A model generated the notes under the pieces. It was given only the letters and a program-made list of their open reading frames with translations, made no database searches and was not told where the DNA came from. From positions 124,001 through 188,000 of the forward strand of contig DASRFR010000054.1 in NCBI GenBank assembly GCA_035651455.1: 64,000 bases of DNA, given 5' to 3'. The translations under genes were made by a program, and so were the position numbers. This stretch comes from DASRFR01 sp035651455 (lineage in GTDB: Bacteria; Acidobacteriota; Terriglobia; Terriglobales; Acidobacteriaceae). Positions 52,728-62,706 of the stretch are shown here, in pieces (position 1 is the first letter of the stretch; each line of letters starts with the position of its first letter).

Positions 52728-54374
52728 ATGGCGGTGCGACCATTTGCCGCGCTGGCCCGCGCACTTCCCAGCCCCGCCTACGCTTTTGAAGTAGTGCCGG
52801 CCGCTGCGAGTGGAATTACATGGACTCACGTCAGCGGCAGATCACCCGAGCGCTACTTGCCGGAAACTACCGGTCCGGGATGCGCGTTTCTGGATTACGA
52901 CAATGACGGATGGATGGATATCTACTTGGTGAACAGCGGTAAGTGCGACTTCTTCAACCCTGCTGTACCGCTGCGGAATGCGCTGTACCGGAACAATCGC
53001 GACGGTACCTTCACGGATGTCACGGAAGCGGCAGGGGTCGCGGGAGGCGGCTATGGGCAGGGTGTCGCAGTCGGTGATTACGACAACGATGGCCTACCCG
53101 ATTTGTATGTCACGCAATACGGCCGCAGCATTCTTTATCACAACAATGGTAACGGAACGTTTTCTGACATGACCGAGAAGGCGGGCGTCGCGGCGCCGGG
53201 GTGGTCATCGAGCGCGGTATGGTTCGACTATGACAACGACGGCAAGCTCGATCTTTTTGTGTGCCAATTCGTGAAGTTTTCGAAGGCGGAAAACAAGGCG
53301 TGCGGTGGCGGCGAAGATGCGCAGCGCGGGTATTGCATTCCCCACTTGTACGCGCCGACTTCCAGTTGGTTGTTCCACAACAATGGCGACGGAACCTTCA
53401 CAGATGTGAGCAAGTCGTCCGGGATTGCTGGGCAATCAGGAAAGGCTTGGGGCGTGGTCGCGACCGATCTGAACAATGACGGACGCATGGACCTGTTCGT
53501 GGCCAACGACACAGTGCGAAACTTCCTGTTCATGAATCGGGGCGGAGGCCGCTTCGATGAGATTGGGGAACAGGCAGGCGTCGCCTATAGCGCCGATGGC
53601 CGCCCCCGATCCGGCATGGGCGTGGATTCCGCGGATTACAACCAGGACGGCTGGATGGACCTGTTCGTCGCGAATATCGATCGCGAGATGTACTCGCTCT
53701 ATCAGAACAATCATGACGAGACCTTCGATGACCAGGCGGGAGCCACAGGCATCGCAATGGCCACGAGGCTGCTGAGCGGTTGGGGACTGAAGTTCCTGGA
53801 CTATGACAACGATGGCAACCTGGACATTTTCCTTGCCAACGGCAATCCCGACGACCTGATCGAGCGCGTCCACAGCCAGGTGAAGTACAAGGAACCTCCG
53901 CTCTTGTTTCGAAACACCGGCCGGGGATTTGAAAATGTCAGCGCACAAAGCGGTCCCATCTTTTCTCAGCCGCTATCCGCCCGTGGCATGGCGGCGGGCG
54001 ACTTCGACAATGACGGCGGACTCGACCTGCTGCTGTCTATTAATGACGGCTCACCTGTGCTGTTGCGCAACAACGCAGGCCGTCAGAATAACTGGCTGGG
54101 GCTGAGCCTGATTGGAAAAAAATCCAACCGGGATGCGGTGGGTGCTCGCATTACTTACCAGACGGGCGATCTGAAACGACGCAGAATGAAAAGCGGGGGG
54201 GGCAGCTTTCTCTCATCGTGCGACCCGCGCCTGGTGCTGGGCATCGGCAAGAGAAGGAAAATTGACTGGGTGGAAGTAAAATGGCCCGCCCCCAGCAGCG
54301 CGGTCGACCGCTACACGGATCTCCCCCTGAACCGCTACGTCACTCTGATCGAAGGCGAAGCTAAGTGGCATTAG
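52728..54374 (+). CDS. FG-GAP/VCBS repeat protein with ASPIC/UnbV domain, probable Tat substrate
   Basis: Exported beta-propeller protein, at least 548 aa. About seven FG-GAP/VCBS calcium-loop repeats (DYDNDGWMDIYLVN, DYDNDGLPDLYVTQ, DLNNDGRMDLFVAND and so on) are followed by an ASPIC/UnbV domain (about 450-545, NNWLGLSLIGKKSNRDAVGA). ATG 52728 is the first ATG, but in-frame codons before it encode a twin-arginine signal, TASRRQFISGLLG (52686-52724). The true start is therefore upstream: in-frame TGA is at 52629, and no ATG, GTG or TTG lies between, only CTG at 52680/52683. Non-AUG start or a sequencing indel are both possible. Confidence 0.85.
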   Translation: MAVRPFAALARALPSPAYAFEVVPAAASGITWTHVSGRSPERYLPETTGPGCAFLDYDNDGWMDIYLVNSGKCDFFNPAVPLRNALYRNNRDGTFTDVTEAAGVAGGGYGQGVAVGDYDNDGLPDLYVTQYGRSILYHNNGNGTFSDMTEKAGVAAPGWSSSAVWFDYDNDGKLDLFVCQFVKFSKAENKACGGGEDAQRGYCIPHLYAPTSSWLFHNNGDGTFTDVSKSSGIAGQSGKAWGVVATDLNNDGRMDLFVANDTVRNFLFMNRGGGRFDEIGEQAGVAYSADGRPRSGMGVDSADYNQDGWMDLFVANIDREMYSLYQNNHDETFDDQAGATGIAMATRLLSGWGLKFLDYDNDGNLDIFLANGNPDDLIERVHSQVKYKEPPLLFRNTGRGFENVSAQSGPIFSQPLSARGMAAGDFDNDGGLDLLLSINDGSPVLLRNNAGRQNNWLGLSLIGKKSNRDAVGARITYQTGDLKRRRMKSGGGSFLSSCDPRLVLGIGKRRKIDWVEVKWPAPSSAVDRYTDLPLNRYVTLIEGEAKWH

Positions 54375-54579
54375 CCGCTTCCGTCGGTACGATTTTGCCG
54401 GGAATAGACCTGATCACGATCGGCCGGTTGGCGCTAAGATCACAGCACGAGGCCTATCGGATTTCCTTTATCTCGCACTTGCAACGGGTGGCATGGCATA
54501 ATCGTTTTTCCACAACGAACGGCAGCACGGCCATCGGCAGAAACTGCAATTTCACTTTTCCTCAAGGAGCTCTCATTTG

Positions 54580-55944
54580 ATGCGTCCCAGTGACCTAACT
54601 CGCCGGCAGTTCATCCGGATAGGTACTGCGACCGCCGCAGCGGGCGCGATCGCGAAAGTTACGATGCTGGAGCCGGCCTCCCTTCTGGCGTCTCCCATGC
54701 CATTTGCACCCAGTGACACGGTGCGCTTCGCATCCATCGGCACCGGCGTGCGCGGCTGTGAACTGCTGAAGGCGTCGCTCCTGGTGCCGGGCATTGAATG
54801 CGTGGCAGTTTGCGACCTGTATGACTCGCGTCACCAGGCGGCGCAAGAGTCGGTAAAGAAGATTGTCCCCGCCACCCGCAACTACAAGGAGATTCTGGAC
54901 CGCAAGGATGTTGACGCGGTCATCGTCGCCGTTACGGATCATCAGCACCGCAAGGTAGTAGAGGATGCCTGCGCGGCCGGCAAGGACGTGTATTGCGAGA
55001 AGCCGATGTCTCACACTGTCGAGGATGGCTTCGCCATCATGGCAGCTGCGCAGAAGAACAGCCGCATCATACAGGTGGGGAGTCAACGCGTGAGTTCGAT
55101 TCTCTACGCGAAGGCAAAAGAAATATACGATTCCGGAAAACTGGGAAAGGTATTCAACATCGTTGCCTATTGGGACCGCAATTCGGCCAGTGGCGCCTGG
55201 GTTTATCCCGTCCCGCCGAACGCCAGTGAGCAGACGATCGACTGGAATGCATTCCTGGATGGCGCGCCGAAGCGGCCGTTCGATCCCATTCGATTCTTCC
55301 GCTGGCGCTGCTTTAGCGATTATGGAGAAGGGCTGGCCGGTGACTTGTTCGTGCATCTGATCTCTGGCATTCATTTCATCACCGGCACGAACACGGTCGC
55401 GTCCCGAGCCCAGTCGGCGGGCGGGCTGTTCCGCTGGAAGGATGGTCGCGACTTCCCGGATCTCATCGAAACGTTCTACGACTATCCTGACTTCCGCACC
55501 TATATTCGTTGCAACCTGAATAATGAAGGTGGAGAGTTCATCGCGTTCTACGGGACGGAGGGAACTCTTGTCATTAAAGACTCCACGCTCACCTACACGC
55601 CCCAGGACACGCGCCCACAGCCCGAAGGATATTCGATTTTCGGGTGGCCAGAAGCCATGCGCCAGCAATACCTGGATGAATGGGAAAAGCAGCACCCGCT
55701 TCCCGCACCGCTGACCTACAAGGTGGATGAAGAGGGCGAGGTCTTTACCGTGCCCAAAAGCTACAGCGATCTCGTCGATCACGAGACCAATTTCTTTAAT
55801 GCCGTGCGGAGCCGCAAGCCGGTAGTGGAAAACGAGGTATTCGGGAATAATGCCGCCATTGGCTGTCATTTGGCCAATTTCGCATACTTCAACAAGAGCA
55901 TTGCGGTGTGGGATCCAGGCGCAAAAAAGATTGTGAAGGGGTAG
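54580..55944 (+). CDS. Gfo/Idh/MocA-family oxidoreductase with Tat signal
   Basis: Exported NAD(P)-dependent sugar-type dehydrogenase, 454 aa. Tat signal TRRQFIRIG (residues 7-15) with a short hydrophobic stretch; Rossmann motif IGTGVRG (53-59); YCEKPMSH with the catalytic Lys of the EKP motif; C-terminal Gfo/Idh domain about 190-450. ATG 54580 is preceded by AAGGAG at 54564-54569; TTG 54577 is less likely. Tat export means it folds with its cofactor in the cytoplasm and acts in the periplasm, like glucose-fructose oxidoreductase and acidobacterial homologues. Substrate unknown. Confidence 0.92.
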   Translation: MRPSDLTRRQFIRIGTATAAAGAIAKVTMLEPASLLASPMPFAPSDTVRFASIGTGVRGCELLKASLLVPGIECVAVCDLYDSRHQAAQESVKKIVPATRNYKEILDRKDVDAVIVAVTDHQHRKVVEDACAAGKDVYCEKPMSHTVEDGFAIMAAAQKNSRIIQVGSQRVSSILYAKAKEIYDSGKLGKVFNIVAYWDRNSASGAWVYPVPPNASEQTIDWNAFLDGAPKRPFDPIRFFRWRCFSDYGEGLAGDLFVHLISGIHFITGTNTVASRAQSAGGLFRWKDGRDFPDLIETFYDYPDFRTYIRCNLNNEGGEFIAFYGTEGTLVIKDSTLTYTPQDTRPQPEGYSIFGWPEAMRQQYLDEWEKQHPLPAPLTYKVDEEGEVFTVPKSYSDLVDHETNFFNAVRSRKPVVENEVFGNNAAIGCHLANFAYFNKSIAVWDPGAKKIVKG

Positions 55945-56057
55945 CGGTTCCAGCGCACTGAACTCGGGCCAGAACCGATACGTCCGGCTGTCGGCAGCGG
56001 CATCTGTCCTGAACATCTCGTCTCAACTGGTTTCAACTCCTCTGAAGGGGTCAGCCT

Positions 56058-57482
56058 GTGCACATTGCGGTTCTTCGATGGACTGCCGTCGTAGTGTGGC
56101 TTGCTCTCCTAGCTAATCCGGTTGTCGCACACAGCCAGACCAAAGCAAGCGTGGACCTCATGGTGGTCGGGGGCACTGTGATCACCATGAATGGCAACCG
56201 TGCGATTTACAACGACGGCGCTGTCGTCGTGAAAGGCGACTCCATTGTCGCGGTCGGTCCGCGTGTCGACCTTTTGGCCAAGTATTCGCCGATGCAAAGG
56301 ATTGATGCAGCCGGCAAGCTGGTTTTGCCGGGATTCGTCAACGGCCACACGCACGTCCCCATGACGCTATTCCGCGGATTGCATGATGACGTCACGCTCG
56401 ACGATTGGCTTCATAAATACATTTTTCCTGCGGAGGCCAAGAACGTTAACCAGGAGTTCGTGCGCTGGGGGACGCGACTGGCCGCCGCCGAGCAGATTCG
56501 TTCCGGCGTCACCACCTTCGCGGATATGTACTACTTCGAGGATGCCGTGGCGGAAGAGACCAAAGCGGCGGGGATGCGCGGTGTACTGGGAGAAACCTGG
56601 ATCGACTTCCCTGCACCGGACAACAAGAACGAAGCGGAAATGCAGAGCTACACGGAGGAGTTTCTGGATCGATGGCGAGGCGACCCACTGATCCATGCGG
56701 CGGTTGCGCCTCATTCTATTTACACCTGCTCGCGTAAAACCCTCCAGGATTCTGCCGCGCTTGCTAGGAAGCATCACGCGCCCATCCTGATTCATGTTGC
56801 CGAAATGAAGAAAGAATGGGACGACAGCGAACGCCAGAACGGCGCTTCGCCGGTGCAATACCTGCAAAGAATTGGAGTGCTCGGACCCGATATAGTCGCG
56901 GCGCACTGCATTTTTGTTGATGCCGCGGACCAGAAGACGCTGGCTCAGCGGCAAGCGGGTTGCGTGCACAACCCATCCAGCAACATGATGCTGGCGAGCG
57001 GCGTTTCGCCAGTGCCGGACATGAGAGCTGCCGGTGTCGCGGTTGGCCTTGGAACGGACGGTCCCGCGGGCAGCAACAACGATCTCGACATCATGGAGGA
57101 AATGGATCTCGCGGCGAAACTAGCGAAGATCACCCGCATGAACCCGCTGGCGCTGAACGCGAAAGCAGTGGTCGCGATGGCGACTATTGAAGGCGCCCGC
57201 GCCCTCCACATGGACAAGGAGATCGGATCGCTGGAGCCCGGGAAGAAGGCAGATCTGCTGCTAATTAATTTGGACGTGCCCAACGCCGTGCCCATGTACG
57301 ACGTTTATGCGCAATTGGCTTACGCGCTAAAGGCCAGCGACGTGGAGACGGTAGTCATTGGAGGCCGGTTCGTAATGCGCGATCGAAAGCTGTTGACTGT
57401 TGATGAGCAACAGGCGATCGGGAAAGCGCGCGAATACAAAAACAAGATTGCCGCGTCGCTGGGCCTCCCGCAAACACCATAG
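56058..57482 (+). CDS. Exported metal-dependent amidohydrolase (SAH/MTA-deaminase-like)
   Basis: Amidohydrolase-fold enzyme, 474 aa. Likely metal and catalytic residues are His97 and His99 (GHTHVP), His246 (HVAEM, with Glu249), His283 (AHCIF) and Asp334 (GTDGPAG). The pattern places it with the 5-methylthioadenosine/S-adenosylhomocysteine or guanine deaminase-like TrzN/AtzA group. A signal peptide (1-24, LALLANPVVA) is unusual for that group and points to periplasmic action. Start codon is GTG 56058, with GAAGGGG upstream. It follows the Tat oxidoreductase by 113 nt on the same strand. Actual substrate unknown. Confidence 0.9.
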   Translation: MHIAVLRWTAVVVWLALLANPVVAHSQTKASVDLMVVGGTVITMNGNRAIYNDGAVVVKGDSIVAVGPRVDLLAKYSPMQRIDAAGKLVLPGFVNGHTHVPMTLFRGLHDDVTLDDWLHKYIFPAEAKNVNQEFVRWGTRLAAAEQIRSGVTTFADMYYFEDAVAEETKAAGMRGVLGETWIDFPAPDNKNEAEMQSYTEEFLDRWRGDPLIHAAVAPHSIYTCSRKTLQDSAALARKHHAPILIHVAEMKKEWDDSERQNGASPVQYLQRIGVLGPDIVAAHCIFVDAADQKTLAQRQAGCVHNPSSNMMLASGVSPVPDMRAAGVAVGLGTDGPAGSNNDLDIMEEMDLAAKLAKITRMNPLALNAKAVVAMATIEGARALHMDKEIGSLEPGKKADLLLINLDVPNAVPMYDVYAQLAYALKASDVETVVIGGRFVMRDRKLLTVDEQQAIGKAREYKNKIAASLGLPQTP

Positions 57483-57532
57483 GCCAGCGGCGTGCGACGT
57501 CCAAAAGCTGAACGTCAGGCAATAGCCCTAGC

Positions 57533-60500
57533 CTATTCTTCGTCGCCCTCCGACTCACCGGCTTGGGGTTTCATTTCAAGTCGGACCGGCGGAAGGCCCG
57601 CATCCTGCAGTTGGCGGTTCATCGCCGGAAGACGAATCTTCCTGAATTGATCCCATCCATTCATCACCACAGAGAGGTCGTGTTCGGTATCTTTGACGGC
57701 CTGCATTTGCGCGGATGTAGGCGCGGCATCGCTCTGCCCCACCATTCCGTACAGAGTGCTTATGTTTTGCGTGATGGCGCTCAAGCCAGGCACCGGTTTC
57801 CCTGAGGCTGGAGCCGCCAGGCCGTCGAGAATGAGCCCTAGATCCGCCTGGAATTTCTTGACGGCCTCCGCGACCGCGCCGCTCGCCTTGCTCGATGATT
57901 GCTGAATCTGGTCGCGCAGCGAACGGACCTGGAGCAGTGCTATCGAGCTGTGCGTTAAGGCGTTGGCCAGACGCAATTCCAGGTTGAATTCCTGCTGAAT
58001 GCCTTCCGCGGGCGTGTGCACCCGGGGATCGATCCGGACGGTCAAGGGCACAGTAAGAGTCTGGCCTGCGGCGGTGAGCCTGACCGTGTATTGACCGGGG
58101 ACAGCTAGTGGTCCGAGCGGAAGCCGCGGCGTGTCATGCGGCACGGCGGCGATGGGGAATTCATGCCGGCTCGAGAGCGGTGTGGTGTAGTGCAGGTCCC
58201 AAACCCAGCGGTGCACTCCGGCATCGCCGGGGAGAGTTTTCGACATGCGAATCCAGTACAGCGGGATGACCTGTTTTCGCAGCTCTTCTTCGGTGACCTC
58301 CGGCTTGTCCGCGCTGGAATATCGGCGAACTACTTTTCCTTGGGGATCCGCAATCTCCAGCGTGACGGGACCGCTGACAGTTTGAGGAAGGTAGTAATCG
58401 ATGGCCGCGCCATCAGGTGGATTTTGCCCCGCCGGTTCGTCAAGCGGAAGAGGGGTGTCGGTATTGGTGCTGCGGCGAACGCGGTAAGCCGTGGCTGGCT
58501 CGAACAGGTGGACTGCATTCGCCGTTGAACCGTTGAGCTGACGCAAAGGGCTAATGTCATCCAGGATCCAAAACGAGCGTCCATGGGTGGCGAGAATAAG
58601 ATCGCCGTCGTGGATCCAAAGGTCGCGCATTGAGGTATGGGGCAAGTTCAATTGCAACGACTGCCAGTGGTCACCATCGTCAAATGAAATCCAAACAGCG
58701 GATTCCGTGCCCGCGAACAGCATTCCTTTGCGCTCGGGATCTTCACGAACCGTGTTGACGGGAGCGTCTTCAGGCAAGCCAGTGGTGATTAACTGCCAAC
58801 TCTTTCCGCCATCGTGGGTGCGAAAGATATAAGGCCGGAGATCGTCGATACGGAAACGGCTGACCGATGCGTAAGCAGTTTGATCGTCGAAGTGCGAGGC
58901 ATCAATTTGACTCACCTTGCTCCAGGGCGTCAACTCTTTCGGCGTGATGTTGGTCCAATTCTTGCCACTGTCCCGGGTAATCCAAATCAGACCGTCATCC
59001 GTGCCGGCCCAAATCGTGTTGGGACTTTTGTGCGATGGGGCCAGCGAGTAAATCGTGCCGCGCTGTTTCGCGGCATTAGGATTCAACGACAGCACATCGC
59101 TCACACTGGGCGGCGCTCCGGGATTCTCCCGCGTCAGATCTGGACTAATGGTCTGCCAGGTACTCCCGCCGTCACTCGTCTTGAAGAGCACGTTAGCGGC
59201 GTAGAAGAGCGTGTGCGGATCCAGCGGCGAGAACATAATCGGCTCAGTGCGGTCGGCGCGGTAATCGCCTTTAATCGGGATGGGCGTGATGTTCTGGACT
59301 TGACCCGTTGACCAGTGAAACTTGGAAACCTCGGTACGGCCCGCGCCGTAGACAACATCAGGATCGAGCGGGTCGGGCGCAACGTAGCCGTACTCGATCA
59401 CGCCCACAGGGTGCCAGTCGCGAAACGTGATTTCTCCGTCATTCCCGCGGCTGAGAGTACACACGGACCCGCTCTCCTGTTGCCCTCCACAGACCCGGTA
59501 CGGAAATGTATTCGTCGCAATCGCGTGGTAAAGCTGAGCCGTGGGCTGGTTGTACCACGAGCTCCACGTCTGGCCACCGTTGGTGGTGACAAGCGCTCCC
59601 TGGTCGGCGACGAGCAGAATAATCTTGGGATCGTTGGGATTGATCCAAAGGTTTTGGTAGTCGTCGCCGCCGGGCGCTCCGCGCAAGCTTGTCCACGTCT
59701 TCCCGCCATCCGTCGACTTCATGGTCACCAGGCTCGCGGTATAGACCACATCCGGATTCTTGGGATCAACGCGGGGGATCGGAAGGTCGCCGCCGCCGAT
59801 CTTGTATGCCGGCCGCGGATCGCCCGTGGGGTTGTACCAGGTCTCCCCGCCATCGTCAGAGCGATAGAAGCCGAGACCCTTGCCGGAAGCGTATTCTGTG
59901 GGGCTGGTGGTCGAAAACGTTGCGTATAGCCGGTTGGGTTGGCTTGGCGCCACGGTTACATTAATCTGGACCAGATTTTTAGGCAGCCCCTGGTTCAACT
60001 GTTTCCAGGTGTTGCCTCCATCGCTAGATTTGAACAAGCCACCCGCGGTGCCACTAAAGCCATTCTTGTCTTCCCATGGGCCCAGGCGCTCCTCCCATAA
60101 CGATGCATAAATCACATTGGGATTGGAGGGATCGATTTCGACATCAGAGCCTCCGGTGTTTTGATCTTTGTAAAGAACCTTCTGCCAGCTCTCGCCGCCG
60201 TCCGTTGAGCGGAAAATACCGCGTTGATCACTGGCGCCGTAAGGTCGGCCGAGCACTGCAGCGAACAGCCGTTTAGGATTCCCGGGATCAACCACGAGGG
60301 CTGGAATCTGTTGCCCCTGCTCAAGCCCCAAGTGCGTCCAGGTCTTGCCCGCATCAGTCGATCTGTAGATTCCGTTCCCCACCGAAAGATCGGGGCGATG
60401 CAGTCCCTCGCCGCTGGCGACGTAGATGGTATTGGGATCGGATGGGGCAACCGCGATGGCACCGATGGACTGGGTTGGCTGGTTATCGAAAATCGGGTTC

Positions 60501-60742
60501 CATGTGCGGCCATAGTCATCCGACTTCCACACACCGCCATCCACCGCACCGATGTAAAACACGTTAGGCTGGCTGGGCACGCCGGAGACAGCCCGGGTTC
60601 GTCCTCCACGAAACGGACCGATCATCCGCCATTGCAGCTGCTGGTACAGGCTGTCGGAGATTTGTTCGCCAGTGAGCAGGGCAGGTACAGATAGGAAAGC
60701 GACGATCGCGAGGAGAACAACACGACTTTTCAGTCGAATCAA
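57533..60742 (-). CDS. Large exported BNR (Asp-box) repeat protein, sortilin/VPS10-like propeller
   Basis: Secreted beta-propeller protein, 1069 aa. The signal peptide covers residues 1-25. About eleven Asp boxes (SxDxGxTW) are visible, such as KSDDYGRTW, RSTDAGKTW, RSTDGGESW, KSSDGGNTW, KSTDGGKTW, KTSDGGSTW and RTHDGGKSW, which build two propellers over about 40-730. The last 300 residues form beta-sandwich and coiled regions (VRIDPRVHTPAEGIQQEFNL). These proteins are often listed as glycosyl hydrolases, but no sialidase Arg triad could be assigned, so I do not claim an enzyme activity. It converges with the amidohydrolase gene and is divergent from the CoA-binding protein. Confidence 0.88.
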   Translation of the reverse strand: MIRLKSRVVLLAIVAFLSVPALLTGEQISDSLYQQLQWRMIGPFRGGRTRAVSGVPSQPNVFYIGAVDGGVWKSDDYGRTWNPIFDNQPTQSIGAIAVAPSDPNTIYVASGEGLHRPDLSVGNGIYRSTDAGKTWTHLGLEQGQQIPALVVDPGNPKRLFAAVLGRPYGASDQRGIFRSTDGGESWQKVLYKDQNTGGSDVEIDPSNPNVIYASLWEERLGPWEDKNGFSGTAGGLFKSSDGGNTWKQLNQGLPKNLVQINVTVAPSQPNRLYATFSTTSPTEYASGKGLGFYRSDDGGETWYNPTGDPRPAYKIGGGDLPIPRVDPKNPDVVYTASLVTMKSTDGGKTWTSLRGAPGGDDYQNLWINPNDPKIILLVADQGALVTTNGGQTWSSWYNQPTAQLYHAIATNTFPYRVCGGQQESGSVCTLSRGNDGEITFRDWHPVGVIEYGYVAPDPLDPDVVYGAGRTEVSKFHWSTGQVQNITPIPIKGDYRADRTEPIMFSPLDPHTLFYAANVLFKTSDGGSTWQTISPDLTRENPGAPPSVSDVLSLNPNAAKQRGTIYSLAPSHKSPNTIWAGTDDGLIWITRDSGKNWTNITPKELTPWSKVSQIDASHFDDQTAYASVSRFRIDDLRPYIFRTHDGGKSWQLITTGLPEDAPVNTVREDPERKGMLFAGTESAVWISFDDGDHWQSLQLNLPHTSMRDLWIHDGDLILATHGRSFWILDDISPLRQLNGSTANAVHLFEPATAYRVRRSTNTDTPLPLDEPAGQNPPDGAAIDYYLPQTVSGPVTLEIADPQGKVVRRYSSADKPEVTEEELRKQVIPLYWIRMSKTLPGDAGVHRWVWDLHYTTPLSSRHEFPIAAVPHDTPRLPLGPLAVPGQYTVRLTAAGQTLTVPLTVRIDPRVHTPAEGIQQEFNLELRLANALTHSSIALLQVRSLRDQIQQSSSKASGAVAEAVKKFQADLGLILDGLAAPASGKPVPGLSAITQNISTLYGMVGQSDAAPTSAQMQAVKDTEHDLSVVMNGWDQFRKIRLPAMNRQLQDAGLPPVRLEMKPQAGESEGDEE

Positions 60743-60878
60743 TGCGAGCCTCCATGGAATTGCTGGGCAGAAAAGAATAAACGAACTGGAGATTTATTGC
60801 TGCCCGTTTATCAAGCACGCGAGAGATCGCGTCGGCAGCGTGCCGCGACTCAGTCCGGTACAATATAGATTAGACATA

Positions 60879-61304
60879 ATGGCGACTGTCCCCAATACTG
60901 ATCCCATTGCCGACCTGCTCAGACGCTGCAAAATTATTGCGGTCGTTGGACTCTCTGATAGCCCGCTGCGCCCTAGTTTTGGCGTTTCTGCATACATGCA
61001 AAGCCAGGGATACCGGATTATCCCCGTGAACCCGCACATCGAGGAAGCGTTGGGCGAGCGCTCTTACGCTTCCCTGCTGCAAGTCCCGGAGAAGGTCGAC
61101 ATCGTGAATGTGTTTCGCCGTCCGGAGTTCGTCGAAGAAGTGATTGACGAGGCGATTCAGTTGAAAGTGCCTGCCATCTGGATGCAGGAGGATGTCGTCA
61201 ACGAAGGTGCCGCTGAGAAGGCCCGGAAAGCCGGCATTTTCGTTGTCATGGACAGATGCATTCTTAAGGAGCACCGGGCGAGGGTGGCGGGGATGGCGAC
61301 TTAG
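60879..61304 (+). CDS. CoA-binding protein (YccU-like)
   Basis: Small Rossmann-type CoA-binding protein, 141 aa. Motifs: KIIAVVGLSDSPLRPSFGVS (nucleotide loop), GYRIIPVNPHIEEALGERSY and VNVFRRPEFV, all typical of the YccU family. ATG 60879 matches the family start; a frame open to 60672 overlaps the divergent BNR gene and is not used. The physiological role of YccU proteins is not settled. Converges with pntB (10 nt between stop codons). Confidence 0.93.
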   Translation: MATVPNTDPIADLLRRCKIIAVVGLSDSPLRPSFGVSAYMQSQGYRIIPVNPHIEEALGERSYASLLQVPEKVDIVNVFRRPEFVEEVIDEAIQLKVPAIWMQEDVVNEGAAEKARKAGIFVVMDRCILKEHRARVAGMAT

Positions 61305-61314
61305 ACCTTTTCCG

Positions 61315-62706
61315 TCAGTGTCCTCCTCCCAACTCCCTCACAATATTCCCCACAAATCCTTTTGCGTCTCCAAACAGCATGAGCGTTTTGTCCATGTAAT
61401 AAAGCGGATTGTCGATACCCGCGAAGCCAGGGCTCATGCCGCGCTTGATCACCATCACGGTGCGGGCCTTGTCGATATCGAGAATGGGCATGCCATAGAT
61501 CGGGCTAGAGGCATCGGTGCGCGCCGCGGGATTGGTCACGTCATTCGCTCCGATCACCAGGGCGACATCGGTCTGGGGAAAGTCACCGTTGATCTCGTCC
61601 ATTTCCATCAACCGGTCGTACGGGATGTCCGCTTCAGCGAGGAGGACGTTCATGTGTCCGGGCATTCGCCCCGCCACCGGATGAATGGCAAAACGGACAT
61701 CCACGCCGCGCTTGCTGAGAGCGTCAAATAGCTCTCGCACCTTGTGCTGGGCTTGCGCCACGGCCATTCCATAGCCGGGGACAACCACCACTTTGTTCGC
61801 AGCGGAGAGAATTGCCGCCGCCTCCTCAGCGGTGGCGCTGCGGACAGGCCTGGCTTCCTGGGCCGCGCCAGCAGAAGCTTGCACCTGGCCAAAAGCCCCG
61901 AACACCACGTTAGTGAAGGACCGGTTCATTGCCTTCGACATGATTACAGAGAGGATGAAGCCGGAAGATCCGTCGAGGGCGCCCGCGATGATCAGCAGTT
62001 TGCTGTCAAGGACAAAGCCCATGGCTGCCGCCGAGAGTCCCGCGTACGAGTTCAACAGCGAAATCACGGTCGGCATGTCCGCGCCACCAATGGGGATGAT
62101 CATCAGTACGCCGGCCGCCAACCCAATCCCGAGAATGAAGGGAAAGAACTGCCGGTCGCCCGGATGCAAAACCAAGTAAATCGCGAGCACCACGGCAATG
62201 GCCAGTAGCGTCAGATTGACGACATTTTGTCCCCGGTATGTGATTGGGCGCTGGGGAAGGACTTCTTGAAGTTTGCCCGCCGCCATCAGGCTGCCCGTGA
62301 ATGTCAAAGAACCGAGAATAACCTCGATCGATAAAACGGCCATCATGAATCGGGGAACATTGGGGCTGCGCAGGTAGAACTCAGCGGTGCCAACCAAGGT
62401 CACGCAGAATGCGCCAAAAGCGTGACTCAGGGCCGTCCGCTGTGGCACAGCGGTCATCTGTACCAAGCCGAGTGGCACCCCGATAATAGAACCGATCACC
62501 AGCGCGATCGCGATCCATGTGTAATCGACGATTCCCCGGTGTAACAGCGTGCCGACGATTGCCAGCACCATGCCGACTTCGCCCGCCCACACTCCGTGAC
62601 GGGCGGTACCGGGCGAACTCATCCACTTCAGTGAAAGAATAAAGAGGATGCTTGCGATCAGGTATAAGACTTCAATGATGTGCTGATTGCCCGCGAATTC
62701 CGTCAT
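61315..62706 (-). CDS. pntB: NAD(P) transhydrogenase subunit beta
   Basis: Membrane subunit with the NADP(H)-binding domain (dIII) of proton-translocating transhydrogenase, 463 aa. About eight helices fill residues 1-265. The soluble domain (about 285-463) carries VVVPGYGMAVAQAQHKV, AIHPVAGRMPGHMNVLLAEA and VALVIGANDVTNPAAR, all family hallmarks. ATG 62706 overlaps the pntAb stop as ATGA. The enzyme uses the proton gradient to make NADPH from NADH. NADPH also feeds the F420 reductase encoded at 20353, a link that is only functional. Confidence 0.96.
   Translation of the reverse strand: MTEFAGNQHIIEVLYLIASILFILSLKWMSSPGTARHGVWAGEVGMVLAIVGTLLHRGIVDYTWIAIALVIGSIIGVPLGLVQMTAVPQRTALSHAFGAFCVTLVGTAEFYLRSPNVPRFMMAVLSIEVILGSLTFTGSLMAAGKLQEVLPQRPITYRGQNVVNLTLLAIAVVLAIYLVLHPGDRQFFPFILGIGLAAGVLMIIPIGGADMPTVISLLNSYAGLSAAAMGFVLDSKLLIIAGALDGSSGFILSVIMSKAMNRSFTNVVFGAFGQVQASAGAAQEARPVRSATAEEAAAILSAANKVVVVPGYGMAVAQAQHKVRELFDALSKRGVDVRFAIHPVAGRMPGHMNVLLAEADIPYDRLMEMDEINGDFPQTDVALVIGANDVTNPAARTDASSPIYGMPILDIDKARTVMVIKRGMSPGFAGIDNPLYYMDKTLMLFGDAKGFVGNIVRELGGGH

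Noticed and set aside
54595..56016. 473-codon open frame on the minus strand
   Set aside because: It is the antisense of the Gfo/Idh/MocA gene; its translation shows no family pattern, and the plus-strand gene has full motifs and a ribosome site.
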